64,000 nt of DNA, from the NCBI RefSeq assembly GCF_016793485.1, contig NZ_JAEULZ010000001.1, forward strand, positions 124,001 through 188,000, read 5' to 3'. Origin of the DNA: Mesorhizobium sp. GTDB taxonomy: Bacteria; Pseudomonadota; Alphaproteobacteria; Rhizobiales; Rhizobiaceae. The position numbers and the translations under genes were made by a program. The notes beneath the pieces were generated by a model. The model was not told the DNA's origin. It did not search any database and saw nothing but the letters and a program-made list of their open reading frames with translations. Of the stretch, positions 51,944-61,024 are shown piece by piece (positions within the stretch are counted from its first letter, which is position 1; each line of letters starts with the position of its first letter).

Positions 51944-52914
51944 TGCGCCTCCTTCGCCAGCAGGGATGGGTGGTCGGACTGCTCGCCCTTTTCGTCGTCC
52001 TGCTGATAACCGCGAAACTGATCCAGCCGAGCTATGGGGCAGGCGATTTCGGGTCGCTCGTGCGCGCCGTTTTGCCCTATGCGTTCGCCGTGGCGGCTCA
52101 GACGGTGGTCGTGATCGCCGGTGGCATCGATCTTTCCGTCGCTGCCATGATGGCGCTGACGAGCGTCACCGCTGCCGCGTTGATGGCCGGCGCGAGTGAG
52201 GAGTTCGCACTGCTGGTCGTGCCCTTCGTGCTCCTCATGGGCTTTGCGCTCGGCGCGCTTAATGGTGCGCTGATCGTGTTCAGTCGTGTGCCGGATATCG
52301 TTGTGACGCTGGCCACGCTGTTCATGCTGCAGGGCGCGGCGCTTCTGGTGCTCAACGCGCCGGGCGGTGGCTCAGCCGAATGGCTGCGCAACCTGATTGT
52401 CGGCACTGTACCAATCCCCGTTCTGCCGGATGCGGTTACCCCGTGGTTTCCCAAGGCGCTGCTGCTGCTGGTCGTGCTGCTCTGCGCCGTCTGGATACCG
52501 CTGAAGCGTTCGCGCCTCGGCCTTTCCATTTATGCGATCGGCTCCAACCAACTCGCCGCTTTCCGCTCCGGCGTGCCGGTGGCGCGCACGAAAATCCTCG
52601 CCTACGCGTTTGGTGGTTTGTTCGGCGCGATGGGGGGGCTTTCACTTACCATGAGCACCGGCATCGGTGCGCCCATTCCCGGACCGTATTTGATGGCCAG
52701 CGTCGCGGCGGTGGTGCTGGGCGGCGTCGTACTCGGAGGTGGCAAGGGCGGTCTGCTCGGGCCGATCATCGCCGTGTTCGTGCTGCGGCTGGCCCGCACC
52801 ATCCTGACGCTGCTCGCCATCGATCCGAACGTGACCGCAATCGTCGAAGGCACCATCCTCGTCGCGGTGGTCATGTTCGGCGCCTTTATCGCCATGCGGA
52901 GTCGCGCCAGATGA
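51940..52914 (+). CDS. Sugar ABC transporter permease (CUT2)
   Basis: 324 residues, about nine membrane helices. CUT2 signatures VVIAGGIDLSVAAMMA (~62-77) and LGGVVLGGGKGGLLGP near the C-terminus are clear. It overlaps the ATPase gene upstream and the second permease gene downstream, each by ATGA. The two permeases of this importer are distinct and probably form a heterodimer. Confidence 0.92.
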   Translation: MMRLLRQQGWVVGLLALFVVLLITAKLIQPSYGAGDFGSLVRAVLPYAFAVAAQTVVVIAGGIDLSVAAMMALTSVTAAALMAGASEEFALLVVPFVLLMGFALGALNGALIVFSRVPDIVVTLATLFMLQGAALLVLNAPGGGSAEWLRNLIVGTVPIPVLPDAVTPWFPKALLLLVVLLCAVWIPLKRSRLGLSIYAIGSNQLAAFRSGVPVARTKILAYAFGGLFGAMGGLSLTMSTGIGAPIPGPYLMASVAAVVLGGVVLGGGKGGLLGPIIAVFVLRLARTILTLLAIDPNVTAIVEGTILVAVVMFGAFIAMRSRAR

Positions 52915-53897
52915 GCATAAGCACAGCACTGCCCGAACAGGCTCCGCTCGGCCGGCGCATCAAGCGGTTCATGAGCGACTATCCGCTGGTGCCGCTGCTG
53001 ATCCTGCTGGTCCTCCTGGTGCTGGTCCTGCAGATGCTCAGCCCTGGCATCGTCAACCAGCGCTGGATCGCCAACACGATCAAGTTCGCCATTCCGCTGG
53101 CTCTGCTGGCCGGCTGCCAGACCATGACGATGCTGACAGGCGGTATCGACCTGTCCGTCGGCACCGCTGCGACCATGGCCGCTTTCATCGTCGCAACACA
53201 GGGCGTCATGTATGATGCCCCTACCGCGATGATGATTGCGCTTATACCGGCTGTTATCATCGGCTTTGCCAATGGCATCGGCGTCGGCGTGTTTCGTGTT
53301 CATCCGCTCATCATGACGCTCGGCACCAGCCTGATCGGCATCGGCTGCCTGCAGGTGTATCAACGCACGGTGATCGCATCGGGCGCGAAGGTGCCGGAAT
53401 TCCTGATCTGGCTTGGTACCGGCGTCACGGGCGGTTTCCCGAATGCGTTGTTGCTCTTCGTTCCCGTCGCGGCGCTGCTGCTGTTCATCCAGAAGCGTAC
53501 CGGGTTTGGGCGCCTGCTCTATGCCATTGGCGACAACGAGCGCGCCACGCGCCTCGCCGGCGTGAAGTACTGGCAGGTCATCCTGGCTCTTTACATGTTG
53601 TCCAGCATCCTCGCCGGGATCATGGGCCTCCTCTACATTGGTCTGATCAAGGCACCGTCGCTGTCACTGGCAGAGCCCTTGGTATTGCCTTCAGTCGCCG
53701 CTGCCGTAATAGGCGGAACGTCGATCTTCGGGGGAAGGGGCAGCTATACCGGTACGATCGTCGGCGCACTGATCCTCACCGTGCTGACCACGCTACTGAC
53801 CATCCTTCAGATGCCGGAAGGCGCGCGCCGGATGCTCTTCGGCGCGATCGTGCTGCTGGTGACGGCTGCGTATCTCAGGATCATCGAGGATCGGTAG
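52911..53897 (+). CDS. Sugar ABC transporter permease (CUT2), second subunit
   Basis: 328 residues with a ~25-residue cytoplasmic N-terminus and eight to ten helices. TMLTGGIDLSVGTAAT and IGGTSIFGGRGSYTGT are the CUT2 motifs. The ATG at 52911 overlaps the previous stop. The stop is two bases from the end of the opposing RpiR gene, so the operon ends here with essentially no room for a terminator. Confidence 0.92.
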   Translation: MSISTALPEQAPLGRRIKRFMSDYPLVPLLILLVLLVLVLQMLSPGIVNQRWIANTIKFAIPLALLAGCQTMTMLTGGIDLSVGTAATMAAFIVATQGVMYDAPTAMMIALIPAVIIGFANGIGVGVFRVHPLIMTLGTSLIGIGCLQVYQRTVIASGAKVPEFLIWLGTGVTGGFPNALLLFVPVAALLLFIQKRTGFGRLLYAIGDNERATRLAGVKYWQVILALYMLSSILAGIMGLLYIGLIKAPSLSLAEPLVLPSVAAAVIGGTSIFGGRGSYTGTIVGALILTVLTTLLTILQMPEGARRMLFGAIVLLVTAAYLRIIEDR

Positions 53898-53899
53898 CC

Positions 53900-54784
53900 C
53901 TATGCGGGCTTCTTTGCAGCCGGCGCCGGTAAGTCCGCCTCCGGGTTGGCGTAGCCAAGGCACATGACCAGCGTCTGGCAGAGCACCATTGCGGGTACTT
54001 GGCTGCGGAAGTGTCCGAGCCGACCCTCTTTCACATAGAGTGCGTGCTTGGCCAGTGGTGCGACGGGGCTGAGTTCGTTGTCGGTGATGGCAAGGACGTT
54101 GCGCCCGGCAGCATGGGCCTTGCGGGCGAGTTCCACGGTTTCCGGGGTGTAGTCGTCGAAGGTGATGACGAGCAGCACGTCATCCTCGTCCATTGCCGCG
54201 AGCTGCTCGGCGCGCATGGCGCCGAGATTATCGACCAGAAAGGCGCGCTTGCCGATCCGTGACAGGCCGTAATAGGTGTAGCCGCCGACGCCGAATGCGC
54301 CGCGCGCAGCCGCGATATGAACGGCTTTGGCCTTCTGCAAGGCATCGACAAAGGGCGAAAGCTCGGCTTTCGCGACATCCTCGCGTAGCCGCAGCAGCGC
54401 ATCGAACGCCGCCTGGATGAAAGTGTCGGCGACCTGATGCGGGTCGCGGGGATTAGCGGCACGGGCTGCCGGAGCGAGTTCGCGGTTCACTGCCTTCAGC
54501 CTTTCCGCATAGGACATGCGCGGCCCAAGCAGGCGCTGCTTGAACATGGATTGCAGCGACGCAAATCCGTCGAAGCCGAGCTCCTTGGCGAAGCGGGTGA
54601 TCGCCGAGGGCGGCACGCCGGCGCGTCTGGCGATCTCAATGATCGTGAAGATCGCGGCATCTTCGGGGTTGTTCAACAGATATTGCGCGACCTGCTGGAG
54701 GCGCTTGCTGAGCGCCGGCTGCCGCGACATCAGCGTGGCGACGAACTCACCGTAGTCGCGTGCGTTGTCGGCCTCTTCGCTCAA
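53900..54784 (-). CDS. RpiR/MurR family transcriptional regulator
   Basis: 294 residues from a probable TTG start (54784) with a purine-rich ribosome site (GGGGGAA) before it; no ATG is in frame nearby, and the open frame upstream lacks family similarity. N-terminal HTH_6 domain (LSKRLQQVAQYLLNNPEDAA, shortened; IARRAGVPPSAITRFAKELGFDG) and a SIS domain (HIAAARGAFGVGGYT; VLLVITFDDYTPETVEL). It is the last gene of the minus-strand SDR/dehydrogenase group and probably regulates both this group and the convergent importer in response to a sugar phosphate. Confidence 0.88.
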   Translation of the reverse strand: MSEEADNARDYGEFVATLMSRQPALSKRLQQVAQYLLNNPEDAAIFTIIEIARRAGVPPSAITRFAKELGFDGFASLQSMFKQRLLGPRMSYAERLKAVNRELAPAARAANPRDPHQVADTFIQAAFDALLRLREDVAKAELSPFVDALQKAKAVHIAAARGAFGVGGYTYYGLSRIGKRAFLVDNLGAMRAEQLAAMDEDDVLLVITFDDYTPETVELARKAHAAGRNVLAITDNELSPVAPLAKHALYVKEGRLGHFRSQVPAMVLCQTLVMCLGYANPEADLPAPAAKKPA

Positions 54785-54815
54785 ACATTCCCCCGCAGTT
54801 GGGTACACAGTAGCG

Positions 54816-56303
54816 CTAGGCGCCGGTCCCTGCCATCGTGGCACCGAGCGTCTTCCTCACACCGTCGCGGACGAGGCCGCTTGCGACCGCCGCGATGCGA
54901 TCGGCGAATGCGTGATCGTTTGCCAGAGCTTCGCCGAAGATGTCACGCTTGGCGACGAAGAGCCTGGCGAATGTGCCGATGTCTCCTGACGACGCGCGCG
55001 CCGTATCGGCCACGAACGGCATGATCTGGTCGTTTGCCTGCCATGTGGCGCCAAAAGCAGGCTGCGATTTTGCCAGATAGGCTACCCATCCGCCGACTGC
55101 GGTCTCCAGCAGAGGCGACGGCATCCCTCTCGCCATGCGGTCGCGCAAAGGCTGCAACAGGCGTTGGTTTATCTTCTGCGAGCCATCTGTCGCGATCTGG
55201 TGGTTGGTGTGACGGATCGCCGGATTGGAGAGACGCGAGAGCGAGAGTTTCAGGTAGGGCGCGACCTGCATGCCTGGCACATCGGGCAGAACCGCGCTGG
55301 ATTCGTCCGATATCATCCTCTCAGCGAACGACCTCAGCAGCGGGTCGCAAACATCGTCATAGCTGGTCGCCAGCCCGGACAGCGCGCCGAGATAGGAGAG
55401 CGCGGTCTGGCACGCATTCAGCACGCGCATCTTGATGAATTCGTAGGGTTCCACGTCGCGGACAAACTCCGCGCCAGCGACATCCCACCGCGGGCGAGGG
55501 CGGTTGAAGTCGTCCTCGATCACCCACTGGCGAAATGTTTCGCCCACAACCACACCCTTGTCGACAACTCCGGTGAGTTGCTCGACCAGTTTCAGGTCTT
55601 CTGCCTGCGTCGCCGGAACGATCCGGTCCACCATGGTCGAGGGAAAGCGGACATTGTCTGATATCCAGCCAGCCAGCGGCCTGTCGACCGCTTCGGCGAG
55701 GTCGGAGACGACGACCTTCAGAATGGCGCCATTGCCTGGAATGTTGTCGCAGGAGACAAGCGTCACAGGGGCGTTCGCGGTCATCCTGCGTGTCAGCACT
55801 TCGGCTAGGAAGCCGGGCAGGGATTGCCGGCCGGTGGCTTGCTGCAAATCAGCTTCGATCTCCGGCCTTTGCCAGTCCAGCGCGCCCGTCGCCGGGACGT
55901 GGCAATAGCCCTTTTCGGTTACGGTCATGGTGATGACGTCGATGCCGGGATGGCTGAGCGCGGATAGTGCCGCCCGATGGCTACGCTCCGCATCCAGCAC
56001 CTTGCGGATCGAGCCGATGACACGCGCTTCTGTCTTGTCGCCCTCGACCAGAAGGCGCGTGTAGAGCCCGTCCTGCTGGGCAAGCTGGTCCTCGATGGAC
56101 GGTAGCCGGAGGTTAATGCCGATCTCCGCACGGTCATCGGCTCCGGCTTCCAGCGCGTCCTCAATGTATTCGGCTTGATGACAGCGGTGGAATGCGCCGA
56201 CGCCGATATGCGCGAAGCCGATGCGCGTCCTCGAACGGTCGTAGCCCGGGCGGCCGACGCCTTTCGCAAGCGAGGGCAAGGTGCCGTCCGCCAGGCGATT
56301 CAT
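54816..56303 (-). CDS. Mannitol dehydrogenase/fructuronate reductase family protein with altered catalytic His
   Basis: 495 residues, polyol-specific long-chain dehydrogenase family (UxuB, mannitol 2-dehydrogenase). The NAD region IGFAHIGVGAFHRCHQAEY and the middle SCDNIPGNG match well. The catalytic block of mannitol dehydrogenase has Lys295, Asn300 and His303 (K-x4-N-x2-H). Here the same spacing gives Lys291, Asn296 and Gln299 (KMRVLNACQ), so the third residue is Gln instead of His. The enzyme may still reduce or oxidise a uronate or polyol with altered kinetics, or act on another substrate. It overlaps the SDR gene by ATGA; both belong with the adjacent RpiR regulator. Confidence 0.85.
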   Translation of the reverse strand: MNRLADGTLPSLAKGVGRPGYDRSRTRIGFAHIGVGAFHRCHQAEYIEDALEAGADDRAEIGINLRLPSIEDQLAQQDGLYTRLLVEGDKTEARVIGSIRKVLDAERSHRAALSALSHPGIDVITMTVTEKGYCHVPATGALDWQRPEIEADLQQATGRQSLPGFLAEVLTRRMTANAPVTLVSCDNIPGNGAILKVVVSDLAEAVDRPLAGWISDNVRFPSTMVDRIVPATQAEDLKLVEQLTGVVDKGVVVGETFRQWVIEDDFNRPRPRWDVAGAEFVRDVEPYEFIKMRVLNACQTALSYLGALSGLATSYDDVCDPLLRSFAERMISDESSAVLPDVPGMQVAPYLKLSLSRLSNPAIRHTNHQIATDGSQKINQRLLQPLRDRMARGMPSPLLETAVGGWVAYLAKSQPAFGATWQANDQIMPFVADTARASSGDIGTFARLFVAKRDIFGEALANDHAFADRIAAVASGLVRDGVRKTLGATMAGTGA

Positions 56304-57085
56304 GCGTCACGCGGCCCGACGGGTGCCTGCTCCTGATCGACCAGCGTGCCGGTCATCGGTTCGGAAGCGGGCGACAGCAGGAAGTGCGTCAGCCGCGCCA
56401 CATCCTCGGCGACCAGAAGTCTGCCGAAGGGCTGTTGGGCAGCCTGCTCAGCGAGCCATGCCGGCCCCTTGCCGAGGGTGTCGGCGTGCATGACGCGCTC
56501 GGCCGGCGTGTCCGCCCAGCCCATGTTGATGCCGTTGATGCGGATGCGGTCGAAGCGATGCGCGTGCGCGGCGTTCTTGGTTGTCAGCGCGAGCGCGGCC
56601 TTGCTGGCGGAATAGACCGTGAGGTCCGTCGCACCGCCGTGCACGTTGATCGACAGGATGTTGACGATCGCGCCAGGCTGCTTTCTCGATCGCATATCAG
56701 CGATGGCGCGTTGCATCAGGAAGAACGGTGTCTTCGCGTTGACCGCGTGCAGGCGGTCCCAAAGCTCCGGCGTGGCGGTCATCATCGATCCACGATCCGT
56801 CATGCCTGCGGCGTTCACCAGTGCGTCGATCCGCCCGAATTTTTTCAGTGCGGCGTCGGCGATTATGTCTGCCGCCTCGCTGGTCGCGAGATCAACGGCG
56901 ACGAAATGCGCCTTTGAGCCGAGCGACGCGATCTCGGCCACCACCGCTGCACCGCGCTTGGCATCGCGTCCTGTAACCAGCACGGAACCCGCGCCGTTGC
57001 GGGCCGCTTCGAGGGCGACCGCACGGCCCACCCCCTGGGTCGAACCGGTTACGATCAACGCGGCGCCGGAAAGGGACAGGTTCAT
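56300..57085 (-). CDS. SDR family NAD(P)-dependent oxidoreductase
   Basis: 261 residues. TGSTQGVG (~14-21), NAAG, Ser in ILSINVHG and YSASK form the SDR core; the C-terminus VDQEQAPVGP is shorter in the usual final loop. ATG 57085 was chosen; GTG 57091 is a close alternative and the ribosome site is weak either way. First gene of the minus-strand group, with an A/T-rich palindrome at 57101-57124 just upstream. It probably acts with the mannitol-dehydrogenase-family enzyme in a redox pair on a sugar acid or polyol. Confidence 0.85.
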   Translation of the reverse strand: MNLSLSGAALIVTGSTQGVGRAVALEAARNGAGSVLVTGRDAKRGAAVVAEIASLGSKAHFVAVDLATSEAADIIADAALKKFGRIDALVNAAGMTDRGSMMTATPELWDRLHAVNAKTPFFLMQRAIADMRSRKQPGAIVNILSINVHGGATDLTVYSASKAALALTTKNAAHAHRFDRIRINGINMGWADTPAERVMHADTLGKGPAWLAEQAAQQPFGRLLVAEDVARLTHFLLSPASEPMTGTLVDQEQAPVGPRDA

Positions 57086-57100
57086 CGTCACGCAAATCAA

Positions 57101-57124
57101 TTTCTATTTGGAGAAAAATAGAAA
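57101..57124. promoter_or_regulatory. A/T-rich palindrome, likely RpiR operator
   Basis: TTTCTATTT (57101-57109) and AAATAGAAA (57116-57124) are a perfect 9-base inverted repeat around GGAGAA, 16 bases upstream of the SDR start. Its low GC stands out from the surroundings. It is the best operator candidate for the RpiR protein encoded by the third gene of this group. Confidence 0.55.
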
Positions 57125-57185
57125 ATCTGTTCCGTTCGGTCAACAGTGGAATGCACATTGACAGGGCTCCTTTCACTCCCGATCA

Positions 57186-59450
57186 ATGTCGCCCGGGATG
57201 GGGATCACCGGCATGCGTCTCTTCCGGTCTGCGGATTCGATGGGCATCGCGCTTTCGCGGCTGGCGGGGCTTGCCCTGCTATTGGTGCTGCTCGGTTTGC
57301 GCGTGGCAGACCCGCTGTTCCTCTCGTCGATCCGCAACCAGGGTTTCGACATCCTGCAACGCATTCATCCGCGGCCGGCGTCCCAGCAGCCCATAAAGAT
57401 CGTTGATATCGACGAAAAAAGCCTGGAACTCGTTGGACAATGGCCGTGGCCACGTTCGGAAGTCGCGCGGCTGATCGACCGCCTGACCGCGATGGGGGCG
57501 GTCGTCGTCGGCTTCGACGTGGTCTTCGCTGAGCCAGACCGTCTTTCTCCCGACCGTATCGCAGAGGACAATCCGGGGTTGCCAGAGCAGGCGCGGGCGG
57601 ACCTGCTTGCCCTGCCTTCGAACGAGGAGGTGCTGGCGGAGTCCCTGCGTCGTTCCCGGGTCATCGTCGGCGAAACCAGCGCACGTGTCGAAGACCAGAC
57701 GCTGGCGGGAAGGGAAACGCCGATCCCCGAAGTCCCCTTTGCGACACTTGGCGCCGACCCGACTCCGTTCCTGCTGAAGTTTCCGCATCTGGTCCAGAAT
57801 CTCCCGGTTATCTCCGAGGCAGCGACCGGCAGGGGCCTGTTCACCGTGGAGCCCGACCCGGACGGAATCTTCCGGCGCATACCGCTGGTGATGATGGTGG
57901 AGGAGCGCGTACGCCTCGGGCTCTCTGCAGAGATGCTGCGGATCGCCACCGGGGGCCAGGCCTTCGCGATAAAGACGGGCAGCGCCGGCATCGAAAGCAT
58001 CGTCGTCGGCGGCGTTAACGTTCCGACCGACGGCTCCGGCCGCGTGTGGCCGTGGTTCAATGCCTCCTCGCGCGACCGCTACGTTTCGGCGGGCAGCGTC
58101 ATGTCCGGTGAAGCTGCGCCGGAAAGCATCGCGGGGCAGCTCGTTGTCATCGGCACTTCAGCGGTCGGGCTGGAGGATTTTCGCGCGACGCCGGTAGCGA
58201 ACTTCATGCCCGGGGTGGAGATCCATGCGCAGATCATCGAGAATATGCTGACCAAGGAGTTTCTGTATCGCCCAGCCTACGCGATCGGCATGGAACTCGT
58301 GATCACGCTCGTGCTTGGCCTCATCATCATCTGGCTGGTGCCGAAGATCGGCGCCTCCTATTCCTTTTTCGCCGCGGCGACGGTTCTCGGCGTGGTGGCG
58401 GCCGGGGTGCTATGGGCGTTCTTCTCGCAACGGACGCTGCTGGACGCGACATTCCCGGGAGGAACGCTCGCGGCGGTGTTCATGCTGATGGCCACTGCCA
58501 ACTACATGCGCGAGGAACAGCAGAGGCGGCAAATCAGAAGCGCTTTCGGGCAATACCTGTCGCCTGCGCTGGTCGATCGTCTGGCCGACCACCCTGAACA
58601 ACTCGTCCTCGGCGGCGAGACGCGCGAACTGACGCTGCTCTTCACCGACGTGCGCGGCTTCACCACGATCTCGGAAAGCTTCAAGTCAAATCCGCAGGGC
58701 CTGACGCGGTTGATGAACCATTTCCTCACCGCGCTGTCCAAGGCGATCCTCGACCGCGACGGCACCATCGACAAATACATGGGCGACGCGATCATGGCCT
58801 TCTGGAACGCGCCGGTGGACCTTCCCGATCATGCCATGCGGGCCTGCAGGGCAGCGCTCGACATGGTCAGGCAGGCCGAGGCTGTCAACGCCCGGCGGCG
58901 CGAGGAAGTCGCGCAAAGCCCGGGAGAGGTGATGCACGAGATCAAGATCGGCGTCGGCATCAATTCCGGCGAATGCGTGGTCGGCAACATGGGCAGCGAC
59001 ATGCGCTTCGACTATACCGCGCTCGGCGACACCGTGAATCTGGCCTCGCGCCTTGAGGGGCAATCCAAGCCGTATGGCGTGACGATCATTCTCGGCGACA
59101 ACACTGCGGTTGCGGTCGCCGACGCGCTGGCCGTGCTGGAGATCGACCTGATCAGGGTCAAGGGCAAGAACGAGCCAGAACGAATCCACACGCTGCTCGG
59201 CGTCGAGGATATGGCTGCCGACCAGCGTTTCAAAGCCTTGAAAGACGCCAACCGCAGGCTTCTGGATGGCTACAGGGCCCAGCAGTGGGATGCGGCTGAG
59301 GCCGCTATCGGCGAAATGCGGGACCTGTCGTCGGGACTGGAAGTCAATATCGGCGGATATCTGGCACTTTACGAGAGCAGGGTCGCATTCTTCCGGGCCG
59401 ATCCGCCGGGAGACGGCTGGGACGGCGTCTACACGGCAGCCAGCAAGTAG
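57186..59450 (+). CDS. Class III adenylate cyclase with CHASE2 sensor domain
   Basis: 754 residues. An N-terminal membrane helix precedes a large extracytoplasmic CHASE2 domain (~45-330: IVDIDEKSLELVGQWPWPR, VVGFDVVFAEPD), then three membrane helices (~350-430) and a cyclase domain (~470-690). Metal Asp residues are D488 (FTDVRGF) and D534 (YMGDAIM); the transition-state residues lie in TVNLASRLEG. The substrate-selecting pair is Lys530 and Thr611, the Lys/Thr type known from adenylate cyclases such as CyaB1, so cAMP is the likely product. ATG 57186 was used; ATG 57213 is also possible. It lies directly upstream of the secretion genes. Confidence 0.92.
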   Translation: MSPGMGITGMRLFRSADSMGIALSRLAGLALLLVLLGLRVADPLFLSSIRNQGFDILQRIHPRPASQQPIKIVDIDEKSLELVGQWPWPRSEVARLIDRLTAMGAVVVGFDVVFAEPDRLSPDRIAEDNPGLPEQARADLLALPSNEEVLAESLRRSRVIVGETSARVEDQTLAGRETPIPEVPFATLGADPTPFLLKFPHLVQNLPVISEAATGRGLFTVEPDPDGIFRRIPLVMMVEERVRLGLSAEMLRIATGGQAFAIKTGSAGIESIVVGGVNVPTDGSGRVWPWFNASSRDRYVSAGSVMSGEAAPESIAGQLVVIGTSAVGLEDFRATPVANFMPGVEIHAQIIENMLTKEFLYRPAYAIGMELVITLVLGLIIIWLVPKIGASYSFFAAATVLGVVAAGVLWAFFSQRTLLDATFPGGTLAAVFMLMATANYMREEQQRRQIRSAFGQYLSPALVDRLADHPEQLVLGGETRELTLLFTDVRGFTTISESFKSNPQGLTRLMNHFLTALSKAILDRDGTIDKYMGDAIMAFWNAPVDLPDHAMRACRAALDMVRQAEAVNARRREEVAQSPGEVMHEIKIGVGINSGECVVGNMGSDMRFDYTALGDTVNLASRLEGQSKPYGVTIILGDNTAVAVADALAVLEIDLIRVKGKNEPERIHTLLGVEDMAADQRFKALKDANRRLLDGYRAQQWDAAEAAIGEMRDLSSGLEVNIGGYLALYESRVAFFRADPPGDGWDGVYTAASK

Positions 59451-59582
59451 TCGGCGGGCGCGAAGCTCGCCAAACCATTCAGTTCCCTTGGAAAGACAAG
59501 GCTTTTTGGCAATGCAGCATGAACCCTGTCCTTACCCTGCGGAATAGTGTATAGGTCAAAGGGTTTCGGGGATTGTGTGCGT

Positions 59583-60971
59583 ATGGTGGGGTTGCGCATC
59601 AGAGTAATGGCGGCTGCCGTCGCGGCGGGAGCCATGTCGATTCCGGCGCAGGCCACGAGCCTGCGAGATGCGGTCCAGCAGGCGGTCCTGACAAATCCGA
59701 AGATCGACGCGGCGCAAGCCAATCGGCGCGCAAGCGAATATACGTTCAAGCAGGCCAGAGGGCGTTTCCTCCCCGAAGTGGAGGTCGGCGCAGATATTGG
59801 GCAGCAACGGATCAACCGTCCAGAGGGCATTGCCCCGGACATCAACGACCAGTGGATGGACCGGCGCCAGGCAACCGTCAGCATCCGACAGGTGCTGTTC
59901 GACGGCTGGGACCGCGCGTACGACATCTATCGCACACAGGCCGGCATCTCCGCGGCATCGTTTCGCGTCATGGTTCGTTCGGAGGCTGTCGGGCTGAACA
60001 GCGTCGAGGCCTACATCGATGTCGTCCGCCACACCGAGCTTCTTGGTTTGGCGCAGGACAACCTGCGTCGCCATGAAACCCTGCTGCGCGTCGTCCGCGA
60101 GCGTTACGACGGCGGCAGATCGCCGATAGGTGACCTCGAACAGACCGTCGAACGGGTCGAAGCCGCAAAGGCGCTGGTTGCGCAGATCAAGGTCGCGCGC
60201 GAGACGGCGAATGCGAAATACAAGAATGCGGTTGGCATACCGCCCCTCAAATTGCAGCCCGTCAAGTATGCGCCGGGCATCCCCAAGACAGTCGATGACG
60301 TGACCCTGCGGGCTGTCCAGAACAATCCACGCGTCAAGGAGGCTGTCGCCGAGACCCAGGTTTCCTTCTACGACAAGAAGCAGTTCGGCTCGACTCTCTA
60401 TCCGCAGGTCTACCTCGAAGGTAACGCCACGAGCGGCGAGAATCTCGATGGCACGCCCGGCCAGAACGACGAACTGCAGGCGAAGGTGGTTCTGCGCTGG
60501 AAAATTTTCGATGGCGGTGTCCGGCGCAATCGCCAGGCCGAGCTGGGCGAGCGTTATTCCGAAAAGGTCGCCGAGCAGATGATCCTGGTGCGTCAACTCA
60601 CCGAAGAGGTCGAGATCGCCTGGGCGCGCCTCGTCGACGGACGCGCGCAGGTCGACGCGGTTCGCACTGAAGTCGGCCAGAACAAGAAGGTCGTCGCGGC
60701 CTATAAGGATGAATACGACGCAAACAAGCGCAGCCTGCTCGACCTGCTGGATGCCGAAAATTCCCTATTCGCCAGCCAGTTCGAACTCTCCAACGTCAGC
60801 GCGCTGCACAAGTTTTCGAGCTACGAGCTGCTGGCGCAGATGGGCGTCCTGCTGTCGACGCTTGACGTCTCCGCGCAGGACATTCCGGACGTACCCAGCA
60901 ATCCGTTGCCCGTGTTCTTGCGCGGCCCTGCGCAAGAGCCCTTCGAGATTCCCCCGCTCACCCAGGAATGA
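59583..60971 (+). CDS. TolC family outer-membrane protein of a type I secretion system
   Basis: 462 residues from ATG 59583, where a signal peptide begins (IRVMAAAVAAGAMSIPAQA). A GTG at 59547 would add 12 residues. The mature protein has the duplicated TolC pattern: LRDAVQQAVLTNPKIDAA, VSIRQVLFDGW, and in the second half KVVLRWKIFDGGVRR, with long helical stretches between. LLDLLDAENSLF is a typical late motif. It forms the outer-membrane channel for the ABC exporter and HlyD protein encoded next. Confidence 0.92.
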   Translation: MVGLRIRVMAAAVAAGAMSIPAQATSLRDAVQQAVLTNPKIDAAQANRRASEYTFKQARGRFLPEVEVGADIGQQRINRPEGIAPDINDQWMDRRQATVSIRQVLFDGWDRAYDIYRTQAGISAASFRVMVRSEAVGLNSVEAYIDVVRHTELLGLAQDNLRRHETLLRVVRERYDGGRSPIGDLEQTVERVEAAKALVAQIKVARETANAKYKNAVGIPPLKLQPVKYAPGIPKTVDDVTLRAVQNNPRVKEAVAETQVSFYDKKQFGSTLYPQVYLEGNATSGENLDGTPGQNDELQAKVVLRWKIFDGGVRRNRQAELGERYSEKVAEQMILVRQLTEEVEIAWARLVDGRAQVDAVRTEVGQNKKVVAAYKDEYDANKRSLLDLLDAENSLFASQFELSNVSALHKFSSYELLAQMGVLLSTLDVSAQDIPDVPSNPLPVFLRGPAQEPFEIPPLTQE

Positions 60972-61024
60972 GCAGCTTTCATAACGATATCCCGATATGT
61001 TCGAGTTACGGGATAGGATGACGA

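Noticed and set aside
57158-57186. TTGACA as -35 of a promoter for the cyclase gene
   Set aside because: The hexamer at 57158 is perfect, but at 17 bases the -10 would be GATCAA, a poor match that also overlaps the chosen ATG; kept only as a possibility if ATG 57213 is used.
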